64,000 nt of DNA from positions 52,486-116,485 of the forward strand of contig JAFUPN010000023.1 of assembly GCA_017481205.1 (NCBI GenBank), given 5' to 3'. This document shows, in pieces, positions 7,943-17,304 of the stretch; the first letter of the stretch is position 1; each line of letters begins with the position of its first letter. This DNA is from Clostridia bacterium. Its GTDB lineage: Bacteria > Bacillota > Clostridia > UMGS1810. The position numbers and the translations under genes are program-made. Below the pieces are notes generated by a model. The model saw only the letters and a program-made list of their open reading frames with translations. It searched no databases and was not told the DNA's origin.

Positions 7943-9316
7943 ATGGAACTTACGAAAGAAGAAAAACAATACAAGCGCATGACGGAAACTCCCATACCAA
8001 AGCTTGTAATGACCCTTGCAGTGCCAACAACAATAAGTATGCTTGTAACTTCCCTTTACAACATTGCCGACACATACTTTGTATCTCAGTTAGGCAAAAG
8101 TGTGTCCGGTGCAGTAAGTGTGGTTTTTTCACTTATGGCGATTATACAGGCAGTCGGCTTCACACTGGGCATGGGTGCAGGCAGCATTATATCCCGCTCT
8201 CTCGGCAGAAAGGACTATGAGGAAGCAAATAGCTATGCATCGGCAGCTTTTTTTACCGCCATTGCAGCAGGACTGCTGCTGACGGTGTTCGGCAGTATTT
8301 TTTCAAAACAGCTGATGGGCAGTCTGGGAGCAACGGATACTGTGCTTCCATATGCTCAGCAATACGGAAAATACATTCTCCTGGGCGCACCGGTGATGAT
8401 GAGCTCTTTTGTGCTCAACAACGTGCTCCGTGCAGAGGGAAAAGCCACCTACTCCATGATTGGTCTTACTACGGGCGGTATACTCAATATCATACTTGAC
8501 CCCATATTTATATTTAATTTCAACATGGGAATATCCGGTGCGGCAATTGCCACACTTATCAGCCAGGTGATTTCCTTTTGCCTGCTGCTTAGCAGCTTTG
8601 TATTAAATAAGAGTGTGGTCAGGATTAAGCTGAATGCAATATGTGATTACGGTGCAACTCTTTTTGAAACATTCAAAACCGGAGCCCCGTCCTTTTGCCG
8701 CCAGGGATTTGCAAGTATTTCTACAGTCCTGCTGAATACCCAGGCAGGTATATGGGGCGGTGATGCAGCGCTTTCGGCAATGGGTATTGTGAGCAAAATA
8801 TTTTCCTGCATATTCTGCGTAGGTCTTGGCATTGGTCAGGGATATCAGCCGGTTGCAGGCTACAACTTCAGCGCCGGAAAACCGGAAAGAGTAAAATCTG
8901 CATTTGGTTTCACATATCTTATGGGCACTGTAATAATGGTAAGCTTTGGTGCTGTAGCATTTATTTTTGCTCCGAAAATTTTGCCTTTATTTATAGACGA
9001 TGCCGAGGTTATACAAATCGGCACAAGAGCACTGCGTTTTCAGGCAATCTCAATGCCTGTTCTGCCGCTGAACGTAGTGTGCAACATGACCTTCCAATCC
9101 CTTGGCTATAAGATAAAGGCTGTGCTGCTCTCATGCTGCAGACAAGGACTTTTCTTTATTCCCTGTGTGCTGATATTGCCGAATGTGCTCGGTCTTACCG
9201 GAGTTGAACTGACCCAGGCAACGGCAGATGCACTTACGGCATTGGTAAGCGTACCGTTCACAATATTGTTTATGAAAGAGATTAACAGAAAAATCAGCAG
9301 CAAAAATGAAATTTGA
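7943..9316 (+). CDS. MATE family multidrug/sodium efflux transporter
   Basis: 457 residues with about 12 hydrophobic segments. The N-terminal hallmark TISMLVTSLYNIADTYFVSQ and the repeat-2 equivalent (APSFCRQGFASISTVLLNTQ) show the two-bundle MATE fold. Also present are GMGAGSIISRSLGRKDYEEA, GAAIATLISQVISF and GIGQGYQPVAGYNFSAGK. MATE proteins expel cationic drugs or metabolites in exchange for Na+ or H+ across the membrane. GGAGG precedes the ATG by 8 bases. The substrate is unknown. Confidence 0.92.
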   Translation: MELTKEEKQYKRMTETPIPKLVMTLAVPTTISMLVTSLYNIADTYFVSQLGKSVSGAVSVVFSLMAIIQAVGFTLGMGAGSIISRSLGRKDYEEANSYASAAFFTAIAAGLLLTVFGSIFSKQLMGSLGATDTVLPYAQQYGKYILLGAPVMMSSFVLNNVLRAEGKATYSMIGLTTGGILNIILDPIFIFNFNMGISGAAIATLISQVISFCLLLSSFVLNKSVVRIKLNAICDYGATLFETFKTGAPSFCRQGFASISTVLLNTQAGIWGGDAALSAMGIVSKIFSCIFCVGLGIGQGYQPVAGYNFSAGKPERVKSAFGFTYLMGTVIMVSFGAVAFIFAPKILPLFIDDAEVIQIGTRALRFQAISMPVLPLNVVCNMTFQSLGYKIKAVLLSCCRQGLFFIPCVLILPNVLGLTGVELTQATADALTALVSVPFTILFMKEINRKISSKNEI

Positions 9317-9413
9317 TACAGTCATCCCGCAAAAATCGGGCAGTGCCTGCCACAAACTACAAGCTATTCTATGCAAGCTGCTCAGATACTGACATGATTT
9401 TCATTAATTTACC

Positions 9414-9460
9414 AAAAAAGATTGATGCGAATGCACAAAAGCTACGCATCAATCTTTTTT
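9414..9460. terminator. Bidirectional terminator between MATE gene and trmD
   Basis: AAAAAAGATTGATGCG pairs with CGCATCAATCTTTTTT. On the minus strand the stem includes the last codons of trmD, so it ends that operon; on the plus strand it can end the MATE transcript. Confidence 0.85.
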
Positions 9461-10188
9461 CTTCTTTTTTTCTTTTTGGGTTCGAACTCTTCTTTGTGAA
9501 GCTCTCTGTATTTCTCATACATATCGGGTCTTTTTGCCTGAGTTATATCAAGGGACTGCTGATGCCGCCACTTAGCTATCTCAGCATGATTTCCGCTTGT
9601 GAGAACAGCCGGTACTTCCACCCCGTGAAATTCAAAGGGTCTGGTGTACTGAGGATATTCAAGCAGACCGCCAAAATGAGATTCATCGGTAAAGCTCTCC
9701 TCATTGGACAGAACGCCGTCTATCATACGGCTGACAGCATCTATAACAGTCATAGCGGGAATTTCTCCCCCGGTAAGCACATAATCGCCAATGGAAATCT
9801 CCTCATCCACAATCTCGTCAAGCACCCTCTGGTCTATGCCCTCGTAATGACCGCAGATTATAAGTATATCGGATTTTTTTGAAAGCTCTATAGCCTTTTC
9901 CTGAGTAAATACATCGCCCTTGGGTGACATATGTATCACATGGGGCTTTGCATCGCATTTTTCACAGGCAGCAGTATATGCGTCAAATACAGGCGGCGCT
10001 TGCATAACCATACCTCTGCCGCCGCCGTAAGGCGCATCATCCACACGATTGTGCTTATTGCCCGCCCAATCTCTGATATTGTACAGATTAAAGCTTAATA
10101 TTCCCTTTTCCCGGGCTCTGCCAAGCATACTTTCGCCAAGGACTCCCTCAAACATCTCGGGAAAAAGTGTAAGAATATGAAAATTCAT
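9442..10188 (-). CDS. trmD: tRNA (guanine37-N1)-methyltransferase
   Basis: 248 residues starting MNFHILTLFPEMFEG. Knotted SPOUT-methyltransferase motifs are clear: NIRDWAGNKHNRVDDAPYGG, GGGRGMVMQ, ICGHYEGIDQRV and EISIGDYVLTGGEIPAM. It methylates G37 next to the anticodon using S-adenosylmethionine, preventing +1 frameshifts. The C-terminus is unusually basic (KKKKRRKK). The start at 10188 has AGGAG 7-8 bases upstream and leaves 17 bases after the rimM stop; an earlier in-frame ATG at 10209 overlaps rimM and is less likely. It is the last gene of the ylxM-ffh operon; rplS, which often follows, is absent. Confidence 0.97.
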   Translation of the reverse strand: MNFHILTLFPEMFEGVLGESMLGRAREKGILSFNLYNIRDWAGNKHNRVDDAPYGGGRGMVMQAPPVFDAYTAACEKCDAKPHVIHMSPKGDVFTQEKAIELSKKSDILIICGHYEGIDQRVLDEIVDEEISIGDYVLTGGEIPAMTVIDAVSRMIDGVLSNEESFTDESHFGGLLEYPQYTRPFEFHGVEVPAVLTSGNHAEIAKWRHQQSLDITQAKRPDMYEKYRELHKEEFEPKKKKRRKKIDA

Positions 10189-10205
10189 AAAAAAATCTCC
10201 TGTTG

Positions 10206-10709
10206 TCATATATCAAGAAGCCCTGCGGGAATTCTTACATTGACATAGCCTTCCTCTATATTGACCTCTTCAAGCACTCCATCAATAATCGGAAGGAGAA
10301 GAGGCTTTTCGCCTTTCTTTTCAACAACATAGATATCATTGCTGCCTGTGGAAAAGACATCGGTTACCTTTCCGAAGCTTACTCCGTCCTCAAATACCTC
10401 AAGACCGATAATATCGGCTATAAGATATGTGCCCTCGGGCAGGTCGTCAAAAAGAGATTTTTCAACATAGAGGGTTTTGTTTTTAAGCTTTTCTGCTTCA
10501 TTTATATTATCCAGACCTTCAAACTTTACAATTATGTTCGTCTTCTGGTATTTTACGCTTTTTACTTTATATGACGCCTTTTGATTTTCTGTATATACCA
10601 CATCAAAAGCCTCAAACACCTCGGGATAATCGAGCCAGGGTACAATTTTGACCTCGCCCTTAAGTCCGTGGGTATTTACTATTTTCCCTATTTCTATAAG
10701 TTCTGCCAT
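10206..10709 (-). CDS. rimM: 16S rRNA processing protein RimM
   Basis: 167 residues. The N-terminal RimM barrel (IEIGKIVNTHGLKGEVKIVP) and C-terminal PRC-type barrel (GTYLIADIIGLEVFEDG, then SNDIYVVEKKGEKPLLLP) are present. RimM helps mature the 30S head by binding S19 near the 16S 3' domain. The start has AAAGGAG 9 bases upstream. Position before trmD is the usual bacterial order. Confidence 0.95.
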   Translation of the reverse strand: MAELIEIGKIVNTHGLKGEVKIVPWLDYPEVFEAFDVVYTENQKASYKVKSVKYQKTNIIVKFEGLDNINEAEKLKNKTLYVEKSLFDDLPEGTYLIADIIGLEVFEDGVSFGKVTDVFSTGSNDIYVVEKKGEKPLLLPIIDGVLEEVNIEEGYVNVRIPAGLLDI

Positions 10710-10730
10710 AACAGATTTCTCCTTTAACAG

Positions 10731-10762
10731 CATAAGGCTACCCTGAAACGGGTAGCCTTATG
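10731..10762 (-). other. Perfect 13-bp hairpin between khpA and rimM
   Basis: CATAAGGCTACCC and its complement enclose six bases and end about 10 bases before the rimM ribosome binding site on the minus strand. No T tract follows, so an RNA processing or stability element that sets the rimM-trmD share of the transcript is likelier than a terminator. Confidence 0.6.
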
Positions 10763-10775
10763 TTAATTGTTGTAA

Positions 10776-11006
10776 TTATTGAACGATTTCAACTACCACA
10801 CGCTTGTTTGCTCTGCTTGCAGCAGCCTTCATTACAGCACGGATAGACTTTGCTATTCTGCCCTGCTTGCCGATTACCTTGCCCATGTCAGACTCATTTA
10901 CATGAAGCTCCAGCACAAGAGCACGTTCACTTTCGGACTCTGTTACATAAACATCGTCGGGACAGTCAACCAAGGATTTGGCAATATATTCCAACAATTC
11001 TTTCAT
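10776..11006 (-). CDS. khpA: KH-domain RNA-binding protein (KhpA/YlqC type)
   Basis: 76 residues with a single KH fold; the GxxG loop is GKQG in MGKVIGKQGRIAKSIRAV. In Firmicutes KhpA pairs with KhpB and binds many RNAs, affecting cell division and elongation. I chose the ATG at 11006 because GGAGG lies 10 bases upstream; a TTG two codons earlier is only 4 bases from it. It sits between rpsP and rimM, the standard place for ylqC. Confidence 0.92.
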   Translation of the reverse strand: MKELLEYIAKSLVDCPDDVYVTESESERALVLELHVNESDMGKVIGKQGRIAKSIRAVMKAAASRANKRVVVEIVQ

Positions 11007-11028
11007 GTGCAATCAACCTCCGTAAAGC

Positions 11029-11271
11029 TTATTTTACAATTCCGCTGACTTTGAGCAGCTGCTTAACAGTGTCTGTGGGCTGTGCACCATCTGCCAACCA
11101 TTTGTTAGCCTTTTCAGCATCAATCTTGATGGTTGAGGGATTTGTGAGGGGATCGTAAGTACCGATTTCCTCAATAAATCTACCATCTCTGGGGTATCTT
11201 GAATCTGCAACTACAACTCTGTAGAAAGGATTTTTCTTTGAACCCAGTCTTCTAAGACGAATTTTTACCAT
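11029..11271 (-). CDS. rpsP: 30S ribosomal protein S16
   Basis: 80 residues beginning [20 protein letters not shown], the invariant S16 N-terminus, followed by [19 protein letters not shown]16 binds 16S rRNA in the 5' domain and stabilises early 30S assembly. GGAGGTGAAAATA precedes the ATG. It is co-transcribed with ffh. Confidence 0.98.
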   Translation of the reverse strand: MVKIRLRRLGSKKNPFYRVVVADSRYPRDGRFIEEIGTYDPLTNPSTIKIDAEKANKWLADGAQPTDTVKQLLKVSGIVK

Positions 11272-11318
11272 TATTTTCACCTCCAAAAAAATCTGTAAAC
11301 AATATTTTAAACAGCAAT

Positions 11319-12659
11319 CTATCTCATAAGACCCTTAAAGCCTCGCATGGCTTTTTTCATCTTGCTGGGATTACTGAATTGTTTCATCAACTGACGCATC
11401 TGATCAAACTGCTTCAAAAATGCGTTTATCTCTGCAGGAGTGGTACCGCTTCCGGCGGCAATACGCTTTTTGCGGGCGCCGTTTATAATATCGGGATTTT
11501 TTCTCTCCTGCTTTGTCATTGAAGTTATCATAGCTTCAATGTGCACCAGGCGCTTATCGTCAAAATCAACATTGGCAAGTGCCTTTTTGTCAACGCCGGG
11601 CATCATACCGAGCAAATCGGTAAGCGAACCCATTTTTTTCATTTGGTTCATCTGGTCAAGATAATCATCAAGGTCAAAGGACTTATGACGAATCTTGTTT
11701 TCAAGCTCTGCAGCCTTCTTATCGTCATATTCCTCGGTAATCTTGTCAATAAGCGTGAGCATATCGCCCATACCAAGAATTCTTGACGCCATTCTGTCCG
11801 GATAGAACCAGTCCAAATCGCCAAGCTTTTCACCCTGACCTGCAAACTTGATGGGCTTGCCGGTAACGGCTCTTACTGACAGTGCTGCACCGCCCCGGGT
11901 GTCACCGTCAAGCTTGGTGAGGACAACACCTGTTACATCCAGCTTTTCATCAAAGCCCGATGCCACATTAACTGCATCCTGACCTGTCATTGCATCAATA
12001 ACAAGAAGAATTTCGGCAGGTTTGGTTGCCTCTTTGATATTGGCAAGCTCATCCATAAGCTCTTCGTTTATCTGCAATCGACCGGCGGTATCTATGATGA
12101 CTACATCATTGCTGTAGTACTTAGCATGTTCAATACTCTTTTTTGCAATCTCCACAGGGTCTGTACAATCGTCTATGGAGAACACAGGTACATCCACCTG
12201 ACTGCCCACAACCTGGAGCTGCTTTCTTGCAGCAGGTCTGTATACGTCGCAGGCAACAAGAAGAGGTCTCTTGTGCTGCTTTTTAAGCAGGGCGCCAATC
12301 TTGGCACTGGTGGTAGTTTTACCGGCACCCTGGAGACCAACCATCATGATAACCGAAGGTGTTTGTGAAGAGTAATTGATTTTGGAAACCTTCTCTCCCA
12401 TGAGCGCAGTGAGCTCTTCGTTTACTATCTTGATAATCTGCTGGGCGGGAGTGAGGCTCTCAAGGACGTTAGAACCAAGGGCTTTTTCGGATACGGAATT
12501 AATAAAATCCTTAACCACCTTAAAGTTAACGTCTGCCTCAAGGAGTGCAAGCTTTACTTCACGCATCGCAGTTTTCAGATCTGCTTCTGTTATCTTGCCT
12601 TTACCCTTAAGCTTTTTAAAGGCGTCCTGAAGCTTTTCGGTAAGATTGTCAAATGCCAA
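11319..12659 (-). CDS. ffh: Signal recognition particle protein Ffh (SRP54)
   Basis: 446 residues. The N helical domain, G domain with [15 protein letters not shown], the [11 protein letters not shown] box, DTAGR and [15 protein letters not shown], and a methionine-rich M domain (from about residue 300, with [13 protein letters not shown] and a basic RMRQ-like tail) are all present. Ffh binds signal peptides and docks with FtsY to deliver them to the membrane. I chose the TTG at 12659 because AAGGAG lies 9 bases upstream and the protein then starts [11 protein letters not shown], as Ffh normally does. Confidence 0.97.
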   Translation of the reverse strand: MAFDNLTEKLQDAFKKLKGKGKITEADLKTAMREVKLALLEADVNFKVVKDFINSVSEKALGSNVLESLTPAQQIIKIVNEELTALMGEKVSKINYSSQTPSVIMMVGLQGAGKTTTSAKIGALLKKQHKRPLLVACDVYRPAARKQLQVVGSQVDVPVFSIDDCTDPVEIAKKSIEHAKYYSNDVVIIDTAGRLQINEELMDELANIKEATKPAEILLVIDAMTGQDAVNVASGFDEKLDVTGVVLTKLDGDTRGGAALSVRAVTGKPIKFAGQGEKLGDLDWFYPDRMASRILGMGDMLTLIDKITEEYDDKKAAELENKIRHKSFDLDDYLDQMNQMKKMGSLTDLLGMMPGVDKKALANVDFDDKRLVHIEAMITSMTKQERKNPDIINGARKKRIAAGSGTTPAEINAFLKQFDQMRQLMKQFSNPSKMKKAMRGFKGLMR

Positions 12660-12674
12660 AGTAATCAACTCCTT

Positions 12675-13007
12675 TTAAATATCGTTTTCAACATCAGCTA
12701 TGAGTCTTATAATCTCAGCTGAACTCTTCATATCTGAGCCTTGCTCCACAAGAGCTCTGATTCTGCCCAGATTGTCGGTGATACGGGAAAACTTCTTCCA
12801 GAGTCCGAGAGAATTTTCATAGTTAGTCAGCTCTTTTTCGGCTCTTACTATATTATCTCTCACGCCCTGACGTGTTATGCCGTACTCAGCTGCAATCTCA
12901 CTGAGAGACAAATCCTCCTGATAATACATCTGCATTATTTCCCTTTGCTTATCGCTGAGCAGATTTCCGTAGAAATCCATCAGATAAGACATCTCAAGAT
13001 TTTTCAT
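12675..13007 (-). CDS. ylxM: YlxM/p13-like helix-turn-helix protein
   Basis: 110 residues; a sigma-70 region 4-like helix-turn-helix is visible (LSLSEIAAEYGITRQGVRDN). YlxM is a small protein coded just upstream of ffh in Firmicutes and thought to modulate the SRP cycle. It ends 15 bases before the ffh start and is the first gene of this operon. AAGGTG lies close to the ATG. Confidence 0.93.
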   Translation of the reverse strand: MKNLEMSYLMDFYGNLLSDKQREIMQMYYQEDLSLSEIAAEYGITRQGVRDNIVRAEKELTNYENSLGLWKKFSRITDNLGRIRALVEQGSDMKSSAEIIRLIADVENDI

Positions 13008-13026
13008 AATTCACCTTAAATTACAA

Positions 13027-13063
13027 AACTCAAGTGTAAAGCAATTAACTTTACACTTGAGTT
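13027..13063 (-). promoter_or_regulatory. Palindrome covering the expected ylxM operon transcription start
   Basis: AACTCAAGTGTAAAG and its complement flank 7 bases (15-bp arms). It abuts the -10 box, so transcription should begin inside one arm near 13057. A complete RNA hairpin would then not form, and a protein operator is more likely. No regulator can be assigned. Confidence 0.55.
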
Positions 13064-13092
13064 ATTATACACTTGTTTTTCATGTTTGTCAA
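13064..13092 (-). promoter_or_regulatory. Promoter of the ylxM-ffh-rpsP-khpA-rimM-trmD operon
   Basis: Minus strand: TTGACA (13087-13092), 17 bases, TATAAT (13064-13069), a perfect consensus. Confidence 0.88.
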
Positions 13093-13161
13093 TAGTTTTT
13101 TCAAAAATTTTATTTCTATAAATCAAATTCAATAATCACCCTTCTTGTTAATAAATTATAT

Positions 13162-13965
13162 TCAGCTGTGCTTAGTCCCCCGCCTGTACTGCGACGGGCT
13201 TTCGCCCACATATTTTTTAAAAAGCAAGCTGAAATAGCTGTGGCTCTCAAAACCGATATGAGCGGCTATATCCTTTATATCCATATTGGTATTGCTGAGC
13301 AGTTCCTTTGCCTTTTGCAGCTTAATCAGATTCATATATTCAAAAGGGCGGTAGCCTGTGTGCTTTTTAAACACTCTGCAAAAATGCTCCTCTGATATAC
13401 CGAAACGTCCTGCAATGTCAGAAAGAGTGCTCTCTGGCTGCTCGGAAAAACCGTGGAGCACCGCAGTGATGATATCACGCTGCTTGCGTGAAGGAGCAGA
13501 GCTGAACTCAAGGCAATCCCGTAATTCCAAAAGCATTGAATACAGGTATACACTCAGCTTGGTATCCAGCGCTATATCCTGCTTCATTTCATACAGCCTG
13601 CGGTGATATTCCGGGAAATCAAGCTTCTCGGCCATATTGGCTATCCATGGTTCAAAATCAAAAAAGTCTTTTACCCCGCTGCCGTTGAATGTAAAATATT
13701 TTGTCTCCCAGTCATCTGTCAGGGCATGGTACTCATGGGGATATGATGAGGGCAAAAAGAACAGACTGCCTTTTTTTAATTCAAAGGACTCTCCGTTTAT
13801 AAAGCATTCCCCCGCTCCTCTCACGGTATATAAAAACTGATGGTCCTCTATACCAAGGGGTCTGTGAACAATTGTCTGAAATCTTGCCTCTCCTATACTG
13901 CTGAGATAGAAAGGCATTGTCTTTTCTCTCAATGTTACGACAGGCAAAAATAAAGAAACCTTCAA
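13162..13965 (-). CDS. AraC family transcriptional regulator
   Basis: 267 residues. The N-terminal cupin sensor (about 1-140) shows LYTVRGAGECFINGE and GSLFFLPSSYPHEYHAL. The C-terminal pair of helix-turn-helix motifs is seen as LSDIAGRFGISEEHFCRVFK and IKDIAAHIGFESHSYFSLLF with the GESPSQYRR end. Divergent placement next to a GH35 enzyme suggests it senses a galactoside and activates that gene; this is inference. Start: TTG at 13965 with GGAGG 8 bases upstream. Confidence 0.88.
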   Translation of the reverse strand: MKVSLFLPVVTLREKTMPFYLSSIGEARFQTIVHRPLGIEDHQFLYTVRGAGECFINGESFELKKGSLFFLPSSYPHEYHALTDDWETKYFTFNGSGVKDFFDFEPWIANMAEKLDFPEYHRRLYEMKQDIALDTKLSVYLYSMLLELRDCLEFSSAPSRKQRDIITAVLHGFSEQPESTLSDIAGRFGISEEHFCRVFKKHTGYRPFEYMNLIKLQKAKELLSNTNMDIKDIAAHIGFESHSYFSLLFKKYVGESPSQYRRGTKHS

Positions 13966-13988
13966 CCGGCTCACCTCCAATTATATTG

Positions 13989-14017
13989 ATTATAGCATAA
14001 ACCAGCAAAAATATCAA
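13989..14017 (-). promoter_or_regulatory. Promoter of the AraC regulator gene
   Basis: Minus strand: TTGATA (14012-14017), 17 bases, TATAAT (13989-13994), with an extended TGC just before the -10 box. Confidence 0.65.
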
Positions 14018-14048
14018 TATTCTTATAGTGATTGTCAAAATAATATTA

Positions 14049-14077
14049 TTGTAATGGATTTTTGAAAATGTTATAAT
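14049..14077 (+). promoter_or_regulatory. Promoter of the GH35 gene
   Basis: TTGTAA (14049-14054), 17 bases, TATAAT (14072-14077). A perfect palindrome AATAATATTATT (14039-14050) touches the -35 box. The weak -35 box fits an activator-dependent promoter. Confidence 0.55.
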
Positions 14078-14120
14078 CGTCAATATAGAAATAATTTATT
14101 CATATGCGGGAGATACAGAT

Positions 14121-15983
14121 ATGAAAAATACAGTGGAAATTAAAAAAGACGGTGTTTACCTTAACGATGAAAAATTCTTCCTTGTAAGCGGCGATATGCA
14201 TTACTTCCGCATCCTGCCTGAGGGTTGGGACAGAAGATTAAAGCTTATGAATGATTTCGGACTTACGGCGGTTACAACCTATGTACCATGGAATCTGACT
14301 GAGCCAAGACCGGGAGAATACTGCTTTCAGGGCAGAGCTGACCTGTGCCGTTTCCTGGAAGCAGCTCAGCAAAACGGGCTTAAGGTGCTGCTGAGATGCT
14401 CGCCCTATCTCTGCGGTGAATGGGAAATGGGCGGTCTGCCCAGCTGGCTCCTTAAGGACAGAACCCTGTGCCTGCGCTCAAGCGACCCGGCATACATGGA
14501 GGCGGCAAACAGGTACAACAAGGTGCTCTGCGACAAAATACGCCCCTATCTCTACACCAACGGCGGTCCTGTAATTCTCGTCGGACTCGAAAACGAATAC
14601 GGCAGCTTTGGCGATGACAAGGAATATCTGCAGATGCTGTGTGATTTCTACCGCAATGAAAATATCGACGTGCCCTTTATCAGTGCCAACGGTGTTGACA
14701 ATTTCAAATATATAAACGGCACTCTTGATGACAACTGGAACGGCATTGACCACTGCGCACACCCGGACTCACTGCCTCAGTTTGAAAAGCTGAGAGAGCT
14801 TCAGCCTGACAAGCCGCTTATGAGTGGCGAAGCATGGACGGGATATATACAGTTCTGGGGCAGAGAGTTTTTAAAGAGTACTACCGGCAAATATATGGCT
14901 GAATACTTCAGAGAAGCACTCAGAATGGGAGTGTGTGTAAACTTCTATATGTTCTGCGGCGGAACCAACTTTGAGTTTACAAGCGGAGCTCTTCACAGCG
15001 TGGGCAACACAGGCTATGCACCGCTTATGACCAGCTATGACTACGATGCCCCCGTAAGCGAGGAGGGAACTCCTACAGGAAAATACTTTGAGCTGCGAGA
15101 TGTCCTTGACGAGTATTTGGAAAAAGAAAAAAGACCTCATGTGAATCCCCTTGACTATGAAGCTCAGGAAATAAAAAATATTGAGCTTACCGAAAGCGCA
15201 ATGCTCCTTGACAGCATAGATAACCTGTCTGAAAAAAGAGTCATGGCAAACCGCACAATATGCATGGAGGATCTTGACCAGGACTACGGCTATATATGCT
15301 ACAAATCCCAGATAAGATACACCGACCCGAGAGTGCGGTATCTATATATCGAAGGGCTTGCAGACAGAGCAACCGTATATATAGACGGAGAATATATCGG
15401 CACTCAGATGAGGGATGCAGAAAACAACTCCGAAATAAAATTCACCGTAAAAGAAGGCGGCAGCGAGCTGACAATACTGGTCGAAAACATGGGACGAATC
15501 AACTATGGCTACGAAATGTATGACAGAAAAGGAATCCTGGGTGCTGTACGGGTGAAAATTCAAAATCCCGACGGCAGCTTCCTTTATAACTATGCAAACA
15601 ATATGCGCTACACTATAGACTGTCTGCCGCTCAAATCCATATCGTCTCTTGAGTACAAAAAAGGTATTGAGCTTACGGACAAGCCCTGTTTCTGCAAAGG
15701 AACCTTTGATGCAAAGGCAGGTATTGACACCTTTGTTGACATGGCAGGCTGGCACAAGGGCAATGTATGGATAAACGGCTTTAACCTTGGCAGATACTGG
15801 GAAATAGGACCTCAGCGTACCTTGTATGTGCCCGGTGAACTCCTTAAAGAAAAAGACAATGTAATAGAAATACTGGAGCTCCACAGACCCAAGGCAGACC
15901 TGACAGTTTCTTGCCCTGACCATTCTCTGCTCTGCGAGAAAATAAACAATTCTCTTCTGAGCACGGATTTTATGCTGCTTTAA
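14121..15983 (+). CDS. Glycoside hydrolase family 35 beta-galactosidase
   Basis: 620 residues without a signal peptide, so cytoplasmic. The (beta/alpha)8 domain shows LVSGDMHYFRI, TYVPWNLTEPRPGEY, GEWEMGGLPSWLL and GLENEYGSFG, with the acid/base Glu near 159; the nucleophile Glu lies near 237 in LMSGEAWTGY. The C-terminal part is a jelly-roll sandwich ending in the KGNVWINGFNLGRYW block typical of GH35. It hydrolyses terminal beta-galactose from oligosaccharides. Substrate choice (beta-1,3 or 1,4) cannot be told. It is a single-gene unit divergent from an AraC regulator. Confidence 0.93.
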   Translation: MKNTVEIKKDGVYLNDEKFFLVSGDMHYFRILPEGWDRRLKLMNDFGLTAVTTYVPWNLTEPRPGEYCFQGRADLCRFLEAAQQNGLKVLLRCSPYLCGEWEMGGLPSWLLKDRTLCLRSSDPAYMEAANRYNKVLCDKIRPYLYTNGGPVILVGLENEYGSFGDDKEYLQMLCDFYRNENIDVPFISANGVDNFKYINGTLDDNWNGIDHCAHPDSLPQFEKLRELQPDKPLMSGEAWTGYIQFWGREFLKSTTGKYMAEYFREALRMGVCVNFYMFCGGTNFEFTSGALHSVGNTGYAPLMTSYDYDAPVSEEGTPTGKYFELRDVLDEYLEKEKRPHVNPLDYEAQEIKNIELTESAMLLDSIDNLSEKRVMANRTICMEDLDQDYGYICYKSQIRYTDPRVRYLYIEGLADRATVYIDGEYIGTQMRDAENNSEIKFTVKEGGSELTILVENMGRINYGYEMYDRKGILGAVRVKIQNPDGSFLYNYANNMRYTIDCLPLKSISSLEYKKGIELTDKPCFCKGTFDAKAGIDTFVDMAGWHKGNVWINGFNLGRYWEIGPQRTLYVPGELLKEKDNVIEILELHRPKADLTVSCPDHSLLCEKINNSLLSTDFMLL

Positions 15984-15999
15984 TACTCATATAATACAT

Positions 16000-16050
16000 A
16001 AAGGGCGTGTCCCAATAAGTGAAATCACTTGCTGAGGCAACGCCCTTTCA
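16000..16050 (+). terminator. Terminator of the GH35 gene
   Basis: AAAGGGCGT pairs with ACGCCCTTT (16040-16048); a second hairpin AAGTGAAATCACTT lies in the loop. It could also serve the convergent gene ending at 16094. Confidence 0.7.
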
Positions 16051-16093
16051 TTGTATATAAATATGCTGATTTATAATATCTATTACTATCGAA

Positions 16094-17284
16094 TTAATCA
16101 GTTAAATTATCAAAATATCCCTGAACAAGAACCACAGGTGTGCCCTTATCTCCGGAACCGCTTGTGAGGTCGCAGAGTGAACCGATAAGGTCTGTCAGGC
16201 GGCGGGGAGTTGTACCCTGAGAAGCCATGTTGCCCACCAGGTCATCATCCTTTTTGCGGATAGCGGCTTCGATAGCATTTTTAAGCTCTTCGCCCTTGAG
16301 ATCTGCAAAGTCGTTGTCTGCCAGATACTTAAGCTTAAGCTCATTTGGTGTACCCTCAAGTCCCTTGGTATATGCAGGGGAAACAATGGGGTCTGCAAGC
16401 TCCCAGATTTTGCCCACGGGATCCTTGAATGCACCGTCACCGTATACCATAACTTCAATATGCTTACCGCTGCGCTCCAAAAGCTGAGCCTGGATGCTCT
16501 CTACCATATCGAAGCAATCCTGAGGGAACAGCTTAACCATGTCTTCGGTTGACTTATTGGAGCCGAGCAGACCGTATTTTTCATTAAAGCCACTGCCGTT
16601 TACAGACTGTGTGAGTATATCGTCCAGTCCGAATACACGTTTTGCGCCTGCAGCCTTAAGGATACGCTTGGTACGTGCGCGGCTGTGAATATCACAGTTG
16701 AGCACACTGTCGGTATACTGCAGAATCACACGTGGATCATTGGCAAGAACAATCTCTGCCTCTGCACCGCAGGAGCGGATAAGATCGCCGTAATATTTGA
16801 TATAATCAACACCTGTGAACGGATGGGGATTCTCACCAAAAAGCTCACGGTATTTTGCTTCACTCAAAACATCAGAATAAGGATTGATGCCGGCTTCGTC
16901 CAGCTGATCCAGTGAAACCAGAGCATTGCCCACCTCATCGCTTGGGTAGTTGAGCATAAGCACAACCTTCTTGGCACCCTTTGCAATACCGCGCAGACAG
17001 ATTGCAAAACGGTTACGGCTGAGAATGGGGAATATAACGCCGATTGTACCGCCGCCGAGCTTTGCCTTTACATCCTCGGCAATAGCATCAACAGACGCAT
17101 AATTTCCCTGAGAGCGTGCAACAACAGATTCTGTCACTGCCACTACATCACGGTCACGCAGTTCAAAGCCCTCTGCCTGAGCCGCTTCTATAACACTGTC
17201 AACTACAATTGAAGCAATGTTGTCACCCTCGCGGATAATAGGACAACGAATACCTCTTGAAATTGTACCGGTTTTTCTTTCCAT
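16094..17284 (-). CDS. CofE-like (coenzyme F420-0:L-glutamate ligase family) protein
   Basis: 396 residues. The N-terminal half follows the F420 gamma-glutamyl ligase pattern: ISRGIRCPIIREGDNIASIV, VVAVTESVVARSQG and FAICLRGIAKGAKKVVLML. The C-terminal half keeps YGDGAFKDPVGKIWELADP and NMASQGTTPRRLTDLIGSLC. Homologues occur in many Clostridia that do not obviously make F420, so the true acceptor is unknown and may be another gamma-glutamylated cofactor or metabolite. It is divergent from a LysR regulator with interlocked promoters, suggesting regulation by it. Confidence 0.8.
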   Translation of the reverse strand: MERKTGTISRGIRCPIIREGDNIASIVVDSVIEAAQAEGFELRDRDVVAVTESVVARSQGNYASVDAIAEDVKAKLGGGTIGVIFPILSRNRFAICLRGIAKGAKKVVLMLNYPSDEVGNALVSLDQLDEAGINPYSDVLSEAKYRELFGENPHPFTGVDYIKYYGDLIRSCGAEAEIVLANDPRVILQYTDSVLNCDIHSRARTKRILKAAGAKRVFGLDDILTQSVNGSGFNEKYGLLGSNKSTEDMVKLFPQDCFDMVESIQAQLLERSGKHIEVMVYGDGAFKDPVGKIWELADPIVSPAYTKGLEGTPNELKLKYLADNDFADLKGEELKNAIEAAIRKKDDDLVGNMASQGTTPRRLTDLIGSLCDLTSGSGDKGTPVVLVQGYFDNLTD

Positions 17285-17304
17285 AAAAAATCTCCTCCAA
17301 GTTA

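Noticed and set aside
9313..9882. 189-codon ORF on the plus strand opposite trmD
   Set aside because: Shadow of trmD; trmD has complete conserved motifs and its own ribosome binding site, and the plus-strand frame has neither.
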